A stretch of 49,221 nt of DNA. Origin: Chloroflexota bacterium. GTDB taxonomy: Bacteria > Chloroflexota > Anaerolineae > Aggregatilineales > Phototrophicaceae. Each line of letters starts with the position of its first letter. Within the stretch, counting starts at the first letter, position 1. Below, piece by piece: positions 7,572-15,585 of the stretch. The notes beneath the pieces are model-generated. The model was not told the DNA's origin, searched no databases, and was given only the letters and a program-made list of their open reading frames with translations. The translations under genes were made by a program, and so were the position numbers. The DNA is taken from NCBI GenBank assembly GCA_009840575.1, contig VXNO01000115.1, forward strand, positions 1 to 49,221. Reading direction: 5' to 3'.

Positions 7572-8927
7572 ATGCCAAAGCCACCTGGCGAGCGCCTGCT
7601 CAGCTATAGCCTGCCCGGCCCGGGTATCTCTCCGCGCGACTTTCTTGCCGCGCATGAAGGGAGAGCGCGCTTTGCCTGGGCATCCGCCGATGGTTCGCTG
7701 GAATTGGCGGGAGCTGGCAGCGCCGTTGAACTATTCGCCTGGGGCGATGCCCGCTTCGATGCGATTCGCCGCGATGCCCGCGTCCTGTTCGCGGAAGCGC
7801 TGCAATCCGACAAGTCGTCGCTGGCAGGTCCGCGTTTGTTCGGCGGCTTCGCCTTTCGCGGCGACTTCGCGCCCGACAACACCTGGTCGATTTATGCGCC
7901 GGCGTGGCTTGTGCTGCCGCATTATCAGCTGGCGCGCGCCCAGGCCCAGGGTGAAGTCTGGCTGACCATCAACGCGCAGGTACCACGAGACGAATCCCCA
8001 GCCAGCATGCTGCCCGCGCTGGAAGCGGCGCTGCGGACGAAGATCAAGCAGCTGCGCGCCTTTTCTACGCGGCGCAACCAGCGACAAAGCCACCTGCTGG
8101 CTATCAACTACCCCATGAGCTTGGCCGCCTGGACGCGCATGATTGATCGGGCACGGGGCAACATCCATGCGGGCGAGCTGACCAAGGTGGTGCTTTCTCG
8201 CGCGGCTGAATTGCGCTTTGACGGCGCGATAAACCTGCTGCCTATTTTGGATCACCTGGCAGGGCGCTACGCCGATTGTTATCGCTTCCTGTTTGAACCG
8301 CGTCCGCGTTATGCCTTTTATGGCGCTACACCCGAATTGCTGGCTGCCGTCACGGGGCGGGAGCTGCAAACCATGGCGCTGGCTGGCAGCATCAAACGCG
8401 GCGCAAACCCAGCCGAAGATGAGCGGTTGGGGCAGCGCCTGCTGCAAAGCGCGAAAGAGCGCAGCGAACAGCAGATTGTCGTCGATAAAATCCGCGAAAG
8501 CCTCGCGCCACTCGCCCAATCCTTGGAAGTCTTGCCGCTGCGCCTGTGCAAGCTACGGCACATTCAGCACTTGCACAATCCCATCCGCGCTTGGCTGAAA
8601 GAGGCGTCTGGTTTGTTGCCGCTGGCCAAGACCTTGCATCCCACGCCCGCACTGGGTGGCGACCCGCGAAGCCACGCCCTGCAGCTAATCCGCCAGCTCG
8701 AGCCCATCCCCAGAGGCTGGTATGGCGCGCCAGTCGGCTGGCTGGATGCGCAGTTGGATGGTCAATTCGCGGTGGCGATTCGCTCGGCGGTGGCGCAAGA
8801 GTCGCGCGTATGGGTCTATGCCGGCGCCGGCATCGTCGCCGACAGCCAGGCTCAAGCCGAATGGGAGGAGACTACGCTCAAGCTCCGCCCCATGCTCGAG
8901 GCGCATGGCGAGAATCCGAGTACATAA
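7572..8927 (+). CDS. menF: Isochorismate synthase MenF
   Basis: 451 aa, chorismate-binding fold: converts chorismate to isochorismate (Mg2+-dependent), the entry step of menaquinone synthesis. Seen: GELTKVVLSRA (the Lys that activates water), FYGATPELLAAV, ALAGSIKRG, KERSEQQIVVDKIRE, HPTPALGGDP and the C-terminal GAGIVADSQAQAEWEET. The ATG at 7572 is preferred over an upstream in-frame start at 7485, since it follows the TetR stop by 2 nt and begins the natural N-terminus. Salicylate- or siderophore-type isochorismate synthases share these motifs, but the following menD/B/E/H genes settle the role. Confidence 0.92.
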   Translation: MPKPPGERLLSYSLPGPGISPRDFLAAHEGRARFAWASADGSLELAGAGSAVELFAWGDARFDAIRRDARVLFAEALQSDKSSLAGPRLFGGFAFRGDFAPDNTWSIYAPAWLVLPHYQLARAQAQGEVWLTINAQVPRDESPASMLPALEAALRTKIKQLRAFSTRRNQRQSHLLAINYPMSLAAWTRMIDRARGNIHAGELTKVVLSRAAELRFDGAINLLPILDHLAGRYADCYRFLFEPRPRYAFYGATPELLAAVTGRELQTMALAGSIKRGANPAEDERLGQRLLQSAKERSEQQIVVDKIRESLAPLAQSLEVLPLRLCKLRHIQHLHNPIRAWLKEASGLLPLAKTLHPTPALGGDPRSHALQLIRQLEPIPRGWYGAPVGWLDAQLDGQFAVAIRSAVAQESRVWVYAGAGIVADSQAQAEWEETTLKLRPMLEAHGENPST

Positions 8928-8931
8928 TTGA

Positions 8932-9171
8932 CACATTGAACGACAAAAGCATATCAATGTCGACTATAAGGGACATAACATGGGAAGATACATCGCAGAT
9001 ATCATCATGGAGAATCGCGCAATTGTTGAAGTCAAGTCAGTCAAGCAGTCGGGGCGCATACATACCGCTCAGCTATTGACCTGCCTCCGGCTGGCCAACC
9101 TCCAGGCGGGACTGCTGATAAACTTCAATGTGCCTGTGCTGCGCAATGGGATCAAGCAGGTGGTTTTGTGA
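8932..9171 (+). pseudogene. Truncated GxxExxY-family (PD-(D/E)xK fold) remnant
   Basis: Translation beginning just after an in-frame TGA at 8929 gives VDYKGHNMGRYIADIIMEN followed by RAIVEVKSVKQ, HTAQLLTCLRL and AGLLINFNVPVLRNGIKQ. This matches the C-terminal half of GxxExxY proteins (about 125 aa), retaining the Asp and ExK of the nuclease-like core, while the N-terminal half with the GxxExxY motif is absent. An ATG at 8980 could still yield 63 aa. The fragment lies between menF and menD and looks like an insertion scar rather than a working gene. Confidence 0.7.
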
Positions 9172-9175
9172 TTGA

Positions 9176-9208
9176 CTCTTTGTGCCCTTTGTGTCTTTGT
9201 GGTTAAAG
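9176..9208. repeat. CTTTGTG periodic dispersed repeat, second copy
   Basis: Consecutive CTCTTTGTGCCCTTTGTG units ending CTTTGTGGTTAAAG abut the menD start codon. Bases 9187-9207 are identical to 3829-3849. Its last bases occupy the position where a ribosome-binding site would be. Confidence 0.75.
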
Positions 9209-10930
9209 ATGCCTAACCCCGCCAGTAAGTACGCAAGGACATTCATCGACGCGCTGGTCGCCGCGGGGCTGCGCCATGTCTGCATCGCGCCGGGCTCGCG
9301 ACATACCCCGCTGGCGCTGGCATTGGCGAGGCACCGCGAGCGCGTCCAGCTCACTTCGCATCTGGACGAACGCAGCGCGGCTTTCTTCGCTTTGGGCTTG
9401 GCGCTGGGCAGTGGCAAACCCGCCGCCATTGTCTGCACATCGGGCTCAGCCGCCGCCAATTTCTTCCCCGCTATCGTTGAGGCGCGTCAATCTCGCCTGC
9501 CACTCATCGTCCTGACTGCTGATCGTCCGCCCGAACTGCGGCACAGCGGCGCTAACCAAACCATCGACCAACTCAAACTTTTTGGCAGCTATGTCGATCT
9601 CTTCGTGGATGCGCCCCTGCCCGAAGCCGACCCGCCCAAGCTGGCGCTGGACAACCTGCGCGCACTGGCAGCGCGCGCCTTTGTCACTGCGCGGGAAAAA
9701 CGCGGCGTCGTACACATCAATCTGCCTTTCCGCAAGCCTTTCGAACCCGCTGCCGATGATGAGTTGGCGATCGACCGTCGCCCGCCAACGCGCTTTATCC
9801 CGCCGATTCCGCGGGGCGAACCCGTTCTGCGCCGCTTGCTCACGCCGGATTTGCGTAATTGTCGCGGGCTTATCTATTGCGGGCATGGCAGCGCCCGCAA
9901 CACAGCCGAACAACGCGCCCTGTCGCCTTGGTTAGCAAGGCTCTCGCAAGTTACGGGCTTCCCTGTGCTGGCGGAGTTCAGCTCGAATCTGCGCGGTGAA
10001 GATGTCTTGGGCGCGTATGAATCCTGGCTGGCGGGCATTGACATGAGCCGCCTGTCCGCGCTGATACGGCTGGGCGCGCCGCCGCTCTGCGCCACTATGC
10101 AGGATTTGCTGGCAGAGAGTCGATTCGATTATCACATCTATTGCAGCCGCGCTGGCGAATGGACGGACGCCAGCCATAGCATCAGCCATCATTTGACTAT
10201 CGATCCCGCTGCTGTCCACCCACGCGAGTTCGAGGATATGCTCGCCGCCGATGACATTTGGCGCGCTCAACTGGCAAAGCTCGATACCAATGCTTGGCAG
10301 GTCATCCGCAGCGAACTGGCGAATGGCAATTATTTTGATGGCGCAGTTGCTTTTGATATGGCGCAGTTGCTGCCTGAGGATGGCGCGGTCTTCGCTGGCA
10401 GCAGCCTGCCCGTTCGCCAGTTGGATCAGTTTGCCCCGCCCCGCCAGCCACCGCCCCAGGTATTTGCCAATCGCGGCGCATCCGGCATTGATGGCAATGT
10501 CTCGTCCGCGCTGGGCATCGCCATGGCGCGCAAGGGCAAACCCACGGCTGCGCTGCTGGGCGATATCACGGTCTACCACGATATGAACGGGCTGCTGGCA
10601 ATAAAGCGCTGTGGCATTCCTATCACGATTGTGCTGCTGAATAATGATGGTGGCGGCATCTTCCAGCGCCTGCCCGTGCGCCGATTCAAGCCCGCCTTCC
10701 AGGATTTCTTTCTCACGCCGCATGGGCTGGACTTCGCCCTGGTCGCAAAATTGTATGGCTTGCGTTATAGCCGCGCCGACGACCGCGCCACATTCCGCCG
10801 CGCGTTTGCCGAGTCCATCAAAAGGTCAAGCGCGACATTGATCGAAGTCCGCAGTGATGCCTTGGGCGACCTGCAACGCCGCGAAGAAATCATGCGCGCA
10901 GTCAAGGCAGAGGCAAGGCAGTCGGTATAA
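9209..10930 (+). CDS. menD: SEPHCHC synthase MenD
   Basis: 573 aa, thiamin-diphosphate enzyme joining isochorismate with the succinic semialdehyde-ThDP anion from 2-oxoglutarate. N-terminal PYR-domain motifs include [16 protein letters not shown] and the catalytic Glu in [17 protein letters not shown]; the C-terminal PP domain has [14 protein letters not shown] and [11 protein letters not shown], the family's ThDP/Mg2+ loop. The ATG at 9209 is chosen because upstream in-frame codons from 9182 lie inside a dispersed repeat. No clear Shine-Dalgarno is seen since the repeat runs up to the start. It follows menF after a 281-nt spacer with a gene remnant. Confidence 0.93.
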   Translation: MPNPASKYARTFIDALVAAGLRHVCIAPGSRHTPLALALARHRERVQLTSHLDERSAAFFALGLALGSGKPAAIVCTSGSAAANFFPAIVEARQSRLPLIVLTADRPPELRHSGANQTIDQLKLFGSYVDLFVDAPLPEADPPKLALDNLRALAARAFVTAREKRGVVHINLPFRKPFEPAADDELAIDRRPPTRFIPPIPRGEPVLRRLLTPDLRNCRGLIYCGHGSARNTAEQRALSPWLARLSQVTGFPVLAEFSSNLRGEDVLGAYESWLAGIDMSRLSALIRLGAPPLCATMQDLLAESRFDYHIYCSRAGEWTDASHSISHHLTIDPAAVHPREFEDMLAADDIWRAQLAKLDTNAWQVIRSELANGNYFDGAVAFDMAQLLPEDGAVFAGSSLPVRQLDQFAPPRQPPPQVFANRGASGIDGNVSSALGIAMARKGKPTAALLGDITVYHDMNGLLAIKRCGIPITIVLLNNDGGGIFQRLPVRRFKPAFQDFFLTPHGLDFALVAKLYGLRYSRADDRATFRRAFAESIKRSSATLIEVRSDALGDLQRREEIMRAVKAEARQSV

Positions 10931-10931
10931 T
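10926..10931 (+). promoter_or_regulatory. Candidate internal -10 box (TATAAT) before menB
   Basis: TATAAT overlaps the menD stop codon and lies 47 nt before the menB ATG. No good -35 box; it may allow extra expression of menB-menE-menH. Confidence 0.3.
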
Positions 10932-10940
10932 CCAATTCAG

Positions 10941-10965
10941 CACAGAGACTCACAGCACACAGAGG
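10941..10965. repeat. CACAGAG-type repeat between menD and menB
   Basis: CACAGAGACTCACAG followed by CACACAGAGG, same 9-nt-periodic type as 3794-3849 but opposite orientation. The terminal GGGAG at 10964-10968 can serve as the menB ribosome-binding site, so the repeat has been co-opted into the translation signal. Confidence 0.55.
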
Positions 10966-10977
10966 GAGATACAAACT

Positions 10978-11862
10978 ATGACCAGCGCCGAGCAGCAAGC
11001 CAAAATCAGCACCGCCGACCTCATGCAGCTGGCGGACTGGCGCGAGGTTGCGCCTTATGAAGATATCACCTATCACCAAGCCGAGGGCATCGCGCGCATC
11101 GCCTTCGACCGCCCCAACATCCGCAACGCCTTCCGCCCCAAGACCATCGACGAAATGACCGAAGCCGTCTTGCATGCCTGGCAGGACAGCGGCATCGGCG
11201 TATTGTGGATCACTGCCAACGGACCCAGCACAAAAGATGGCATCTGGTCATTCTGCGCTGGCGGCGACCAAAAAGTGCGCGGGCACAGCGGCTATGTCGG
11301 CGATGATGGCGTGCCGCGCCTCAATGTTTTGCAGCTGCAACGCTACATCCGCAATATCCCCAAGCCAGTCCTCGCGGTTGTGCCGGGTTATGCCATCGGC
11401 GGCGGGCATGTCTTGCATGTTTGCTGCGACCTGACGATCTCCAGCGACAACGCCATCTATGGGCAGACGGGGCCCATCGTGGGCAGCTTTGACGCCGGCT
11501 TCGGCTCATCTTTTCTGGCGGCGCATATCGGTCAGAAAAAAGCCCGCGAGATCTGGTTCCTTTGCCGGCAATACAGCGCCGAGCAAGCTCAGGAGATGGG
11601 CATGGTCAACACCGTCGTGCCCCTGGCGCAGTTGGAGCGAGAGGCGCTGCAATGGTCGCGCGAGATTCTCAGCAAAAGCCCCATCGCCCTGCGCTTCATC
11701 AAAGCCGGCTTGAATGCCGAGCTGGATGGCCAGACCGGCCTGCAAGTGCTAGCTGGCGACGCCACCATGCTCTTTTATATGACTGAAGAAGGCAGCGAGG
11801 GCAAAAACGCCTTCCTGGAAGGGCGCAAACCCGACTTCGGCAAGTTCCCGCGCCGATCGTGA
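10978..11862 (+). CDS. menB: 1,4-dihydroxy-2-naphthoyl-CoA synthase MenB
   Basis: 294 aa, crotonase-fold enzyme that cyclises o-succinylbenzoyl-CoA to dihydroxynaphthoyl-CoA. MenB-specific motifs: [29 protein letters not shown] (oxyanion hole), [18 protein letters not shown] and [16 protein letters not shown], and a C-terminal [14 protein letters not shown]. Length is normal for the long MenB group. The stop codon overlaps the GTG of menE (GTGA at 11859-11862), implying translational coupling. Confidence 0.96.
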   Translation: MTSAEQQAKISTADLMQLADWREVAPYEDITYHQAEGIARIAFDRPNIRNAFRPKTIDEMTEAVLHAWQDSGIGVLWITANGPSTKDGIWSFCAGGDQKVRGHSGYVGDDGVPRLNVLQLQRYIRNIPKPVLAVVPGYAIGGGHVLHVCCDLTISSDNAIYGQTGPIVGSFDAGFGSSFLAAHIGQKKAREIWFLCRQYSAEQAQEMGMVNTVVPLAQLEREALQWSREILSKSPIALRFIKAGLNAELDGQTGLQVLAGDATMLFYMTEEGSEGKNAFLEGRKPDFGKFPRRS

Positions 11863-13379
11863 AAGTTCACGGGCGAGTCACCGCCTCGCCCCTACAATAC
11901 GGCGGGGGTGGCGGGGATTATTTCTGGGCTGCTGCGGAAGCCGCGCCCGACAAAACCTTCATCGCCTATCAGGGGCGCGAGTTAACATTCGCCCAGGTAA
12001 ACCACCTGACCGCGAAGACCAGCGCCTGGCTGCAAAGCCACTGCCAGTCGCAGCCCGGCGACAAGGTCGGCATCCTCATGCCCAACTGCCTGCCCTATGT
12101 ATGGACTGTGCTGGCATTGATGCGCCTGCGCGTCATCATCGTGCCGCTGAACACCCGGCTAACCGCGGACGAATTACAATGGCAGCTCGAAAAGGCGCAA
12201 TGCAAGCTGGTGATATGCGCGCCCGAAACCCTCGCCAAAGCGAAAAGCTGCACGACCAAGTTCCTGTTGTTTCCGCCAGAGAGCCAGCTACATCCGCCCG
12301 CCGCCATAGACAGGTTCGCTAGGCCTGCTCTCGCTGAGGACTTCGCCATCATCCATACCTCCGGCACCAGCGGCCGCCCCAAAGCGACTGTTTTGAGCTA
12401 TGGCAATATCTACCACAGCGCCCTGGCATCGGCGCAGAGGCTCGGCGCGCTGCCCGACGATCGCTGGCTCTGCGTATTGCCGCTCTGCCATGTTGGCGGG
12501 CTGAGCATTATCCTGCGTTCGCTGATTTATGGCACGGCGGTGGAACTGCTGCCGGCTTTTGATGTTGACGCAGTAAATCGCCTGCTGAGCGAGCAGCCGA
12601 TTTCGCTCGTCTCGCTGGTGCCGACCATGCTGCAGCGACTGCTGGCCGCGAAACAGCGCGGCTGGAATCCACGCCTGCGGTTGATCTTGCTGGGCGGTGA
12701 AGCGGCTCGACTCAGCTTGATTGAGCGCTGTCTGGCTGAGCAGATTCCCGTTGCCGCGAGCTATGGGTTGAGCGAGGCCTCCTCGCAGGTGGCGACGGCT
12801 CTATCACAGCAACTGCGCGAAAAAAGCGGCACAGTTGGCAAGCCCTTGCCCGGCACACAAGCGCGCATCGTAGACGAGCAGGGGCGAACCCTGGCGGCGA
12901 ATACGGCGGGCGAAGTGCTGGTCAAGGGCGCGACGGTCATGCGCGGCTATTATGACGACGTTGCCGCGACCAACCGGGCATTGCGCGCTGGCTGGTTGCG
13001 CACCGGCGATATCGGCTACTTGGATGCCGATGGCGACCTGTTCATCATGCAGCGACGCAGCGACCTTATCATCAGCGGCGGCGAAAATATCTACCCCGCC
13101 GAGGTCGAAGCCGCCCTGCGACAGCACCCCGCGCTGGACGATGCCCTGGTCTTCGGCTTGCCCGACGAACAGTGGGGACAGCGCGTCGCCGCCCTTGTAC
13201 AATTGAAGCCGGGCGAAATTGTAGCTGTAAATGAGCTGATTGACTTCGCGGGGCAGCGCCTGGCTCGTTACAAAATCCCCCGCGAATACGCATTTGCCAA
13301 ATTGCCACGCAGCGCCGCTGGCAAAGTCAATCGCAGCGCCGCCCGAAAAACCTTCCATGCTGCGATTGCGCGCCGCTAG
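11859..13379 (+). CDS. menE: o-Succinylbenzoate-CoA ligase MenE
   Basis: 506 aa ANL-superfamily adenylate-forming enzyme. Seen: P-loop [31 protein letters not shown], the hinge [34 protein letters not shown], and the catalytic C-terminal Lys in [10 protein letters not shown]. It activates o-succinylbenzoate with ATP and CoA. The only in-frame start before the domain is the GTG at 11859, overlapping the menB stop. The first residues (about 5-14, [10 protein letters not shown]) are encoded by a dispersed hairpin repeat, so the native start region seems to have been replaced. There is no menC gene here to supply the substrate. Confidence 0.93.
   Translation: MKVHGRVTASPLQYGGGGGDYFWAAAEAAPDKTFIAYQGRELTFAQVNHLTAKTSAWLQSHCQSQPGDKVGILMPNCLPYVWTVLALMRLRVIIVPLNTRLTADELQWQLEKAQCKLVICAPETLAKAKSCTTKFLLFPPESQLHPPAAIDRFARPALAEDFAIIHTSGTSGRPKATVLSYGNIYHSALASAQRLGALPDDRWLCVLPLCHVGGLSIILRSLIYGTAVELLPAFDVDAVNRLLSEQPISLVSLVPTMLQRLLAAKQRGWNPRLRLILLGGEAARLSLIERCLAEQIPVAASYGLSEASSQVATALSQQLREKSGTVGKPLPGTQARIVDEQGRTLAANTAGEVLVKGATVMRGYYDDVAATNRALRAGWLRTGDIGYLDADGDLFIMQRRSDLIISGGENIYPAEVEAALRQHPALDDALVFGLPDEQWGQRVAALVQLKPGEIVAVNELIDFAGQRLARYKIPREYAFAKLPRSAAGKVNRSAARKTFHAAIARR
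11871..11895. repeat. GGGCGAG...CTCGCCC hairpin repeat inside the menE start
   Basis: Sequence of type GGGCGAG-TCACCGC-CTCGCCC-CTAC: 7-bp inverted ends with a 7-nt loop, then CTAC. Near-identical copies at 42794-42818 and (with the loop reverse-complemented) 27327-27351. This copy is translated in frame as menE codons 5-13. Confidence 0.8.
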
Positions 13380-14178
13380 CGGCAATCGCTATGCCATACG
13401 CCGTCAAGGCACAGGCGAGCCGCTATTGCTGCTGCATGGCTTCACAGGCGACCACAGCGGCTGGCAGGGCGTCGCGCCAACCTTGGCAAGGAAATACCAG
13501 CTAATTTTGGTCGACCTGTTGGGACATGGCGGCAGCGAATCGCCGAAATCCACCGCAGCCTGGCGTATGTCCAGCATCGCCACCGACCTGGTTAGCTTGC
13601 TGGACGCGCTGGAGCTGACGCAAGTCCACCTGCTTGGCTATTCCATGGGCGGAAGACTGGCGCTGTATCTGGCGCTGCGCTATCCACGCCGCTGTATGTC
13701 CTTGACCTTGGAAAGCGCATCGCCGGGCATCGCCGATGAACAGCAGCGTATGGCGCGCCAGCAAAGCGACAATCAACTGGCGGACAAAATCAAAACGCGC
13801 GGAATCGCCTGGTTCGTCGACTATTGGCAGTCGCTGCCCATGTGGGCTTCCCAAGTTCAATTGCCAGCCCAAGCACATTTAGCGCAGCGAGGGCAACGGT
13901 TGCGCTGCCAGCCAGTTGGCTTGGCGAAGAGCTTGCGTGGCATGGGCAGCGGCGCGCAGCCCAGCTTGTGGGCGGAATTGCCCAGCCTGCAAGCCCCGAC
14001 TCTGCTCGTCGTTGGCGGGCTGGATGACAAGTTTCGGCGCATTAATGCGGCAATGCAGGATGCTATCCCCGACGCGTGGCTGGAAATCATCGGCGACGCC
14101 GGGCACAACGCGCACTTGGAAAAACCCGGGCAATTCACCCGTCTGCTGATGGCGCATCTGGCGGCGGCTTCGCCTTAA
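13357..14178 (+). CDS. menH: SHCHC synthase-like alpha/beta hydrolase MenH
   Basis: 273 aa alpha/beta-hydrolase fold protein. Seen: oxyanion loop LLLLHGFTGDHSGW, nucleophile Ser in LLGYSMGGRLAL, and the C-terminal acid/His pair around VVGGLDDKF and DAGHNAHLEKP. In MenH this triad eliminates pyruvate from SEPHCHC. The ATG at 13357 overlaps the menE end by 23 nt and precedes the family start ([16 protein letters not shown]); an upstream start at 13240 would overlap menE by 140 nt. Position as last gene of the men cluster supports MenH over a generic hydrolase. It ends convergently with the 3D-domain gene, sharing TTAA. Confidence 0.85.
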   Translation: MLRLRAASGNRYAIRRQGTGEPLLLLHGFTGDHSGWQGVAPTLARKYQLILVDLLGHGGSESPKSTAAWRMSSIATDLVSLLDALELTQVHLLGYSMGGRLALYLALRYPRRCMSLTLESASPGIADEQQRMARQQSDNQLADKIKTRGIAWFVDYWQSLPMWASQVQLPAQAHLAQRGQRLRCQPVGLAKSLRGMGSGAQPSLWAELPSLQAPTLLVVGGLDDKFRRINAAMQDAIPDAWLEIIGDAGHNAHLEKPGQFTRLLMAHLAAASP

Positions 14179-15491
14179 TTGCAGCCGCCGGGCACACTGC
14201 GAATGGGTCTCCAAGCGGGCAGCAAGGCATTGAACCTGGCGGGGAGGGGCGTCAGCAGATAGACCTTCACATACTCGTGCCAATCCCGCGAATAGTCGGC
14301 ATCGCTAAAACCCAAGTCGATCCAATAAGGCGAGCTGCGGTAACCGGCGGTGTCGGCCATGTAGCCGACTCCGTAGCCAGGCACAAAGACATCGCTGCGA
14401 TAGGGGATGAGGTCGGGGTCAGAAGCGACGATGCCCCTGCGCAGGGTCTCGCCGATGGCTGTTATGGTATTGCCGCCGCTTGAACGTGGACTATAGCTGG
14501 TCGCGTACATACACAGCACGCGCCAATACTCACGCGGACCCGCCGGTGTATTGACCGCGCCTAAGACGACCGGCTTAGTGCCATAGCCGATAATCTGATT
14601 CTGCGGCGGCTGCACCAGTTGCGATTCAGCGGTCTCTCGGCTGACCTCGCTGCCATTTTCATAACGAGCCAGCGTGATTGTCTCGCGGATTCCGGGCTGC
14701 GCGGGCTGAATCTCGCTGGTTTTATCCAAGGGCGTATTCGGGTCGGGGCGATATTCGGGATTGCCGGGCGGGACTTCTTCGCGCTCCACCAGCTCTTCGA
14801 TGCGCACGCGCAGCACTTCGATTTCTGATTGGCTATCGAGCCGGGCATCCAGGGGCGGCCGCGTATAATCCAGGCTGCTCAGGGGGATTTCCAGCTCATC
14901 CAGCAGGTCAGCTACCCGTTTGGCAGCCGTGCGCGCTTCGATGACCTCGCCATCCACCAGCAGCCGCACCGGCAAGCCGCGCGTGATTGTCAGCTGCATA
15001 GCGCTATCCAGCCGGGTATCCAGCGGCAGGCTGAGTTCATCGCCCGCGCCCAGCCTTATGCCGGCTTCGTTCAGCGCCTCGCCAATGGTGCCAGCGGCAG
15101 AGGCAATGGTGATTTCAGCGTCACCATCCTGGATGCGTAGATGCAGGGCGCGACGTATTTCGATTGTGTTGGCTGGCACAGTCCAGCCGGGCAGCGCTTC
15201 TTGATAAGCCAGCGCGCCATTGATCCACACTTTGTCCTTCACGCCCAGCGAGATGCCAGCGCGCTCCAGTATCGGCAGCGGCTCATGCCGAATCGTCCGC
15301 AGTTGACTCGCTCCCCCGGCGTCGATGATGCGGACGATTCGCTGTGGCGCTGGTGTCAGCTCGACCACAGTCACGCCGCCATCCGCCCAGCGCAGCAAAG
15401 CTGCCGCCAGCAAGCCGCCCGTGACGAAGAGCAGGCTGCTGCATAAGACGATAATCAGCAGCAGAATGCGCCTGGCTCGGTCTGCGTTCAT
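14175..15491 (-). CDS. Secreted/anchored DUF348-G5-3D domain protein (YabE/Rpf-like)
   Basis: 438 aa. An N-terminal hydrophobic segment (residues 9-33) is a signal anchor. Then come about three DUF348 repeats (roughly 45-100, 108-165, 170-230; e.g. GTIGEALNEAGIRLGAGDEL and RVADLLDELEIPLSS), a G5-like region (about 232-310, IRETITLARYENGSEVSRET) and a 3D domain (about 330-420: MYATSYSPRSSGG, GIVASDPDLIPYRSDVFVPG, YMADTAG, WIDLGFSDAD). The 3D domain is a double-psi barrel related to MltA-type lytic transglycosylases, so peptidoglycan cleavage outside the membrane is expected. Such proteins occur in Firmicutes, Actinobacteria and Chloroflexota. It is divergent from znuA. Confidence 0.85.
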   Translation of the reverse strand: MNADRARRILLLIIVLCSSLLFVTGGLLAAALLRWADGGVTVVELTPAPQRIVRIIDAGGASQLRTIRHEPLPILERAGISLGVKDKVWINGALAYQEALPGWTVPANTIEIRRALHLRIQDGDAEITIASAAGTIGEALNEAGIRLGAGDELSLPLDTRLDSAMQLTITRGLPVRLLVDGEVIEARTAAKRVADLLDELEIPLSSLDYTRPPLDARLDSQSEIEVLRVRIEELVEREEVPPGNPEYRPDPNTPLDKTSEIQPAQPGIRETITLARYENGSEVSRETAESQLVQPPQNQIIGYGTKPVVLGAVNTPAGPREYWRVLCMYATSYSPRSSGGNTITAIGETLRRGIVASDPDLIPYRSDVFVPGYGVGYMADTAGYRSSPYWIDLGFSDADYSRDWHEYVKVYLLTPLPARFNALLPAWRPIRSVPGGCN

Positions 15492-15550
15492 ATTGCAAAT
15501 GATACACGCAGATTAGGGCTTGCGCTGGTTATTTCTTTCACATAGCATAT

Positions 15551-15573
15551 TTATTGATACCGCGTATCAATAA
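15551..15573. promoter_or_regulatory. Probable metalloregulator operator before znuA
   Basis: Perfect inverted repeat TTATTGATAC-CGC-GTATCAATAA (10-bp arms, 3-nt centre) ends immediately before the GGAG ribosome-binding site (15574-15577) of znuA. A possible promoter, TTGCGC (15520-15525) and TAGCAT (15543-15548), lies just upstream, so a bound repressor would cover the transcription start. A Zur-, MntR- or DtxR-type regulator is expected; which one cannot be read from the site. Confidence 0.75.
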
Positions 15574-15585
15574 GGAGCTAAACGC

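Noticed and set aside
8980-9171. Intact 63-aa gene
   Set aside because: It covers only the C-terminal half of the GxxExxY domain and lacks the family's N-terminal motif, so it is listed as a remnant.
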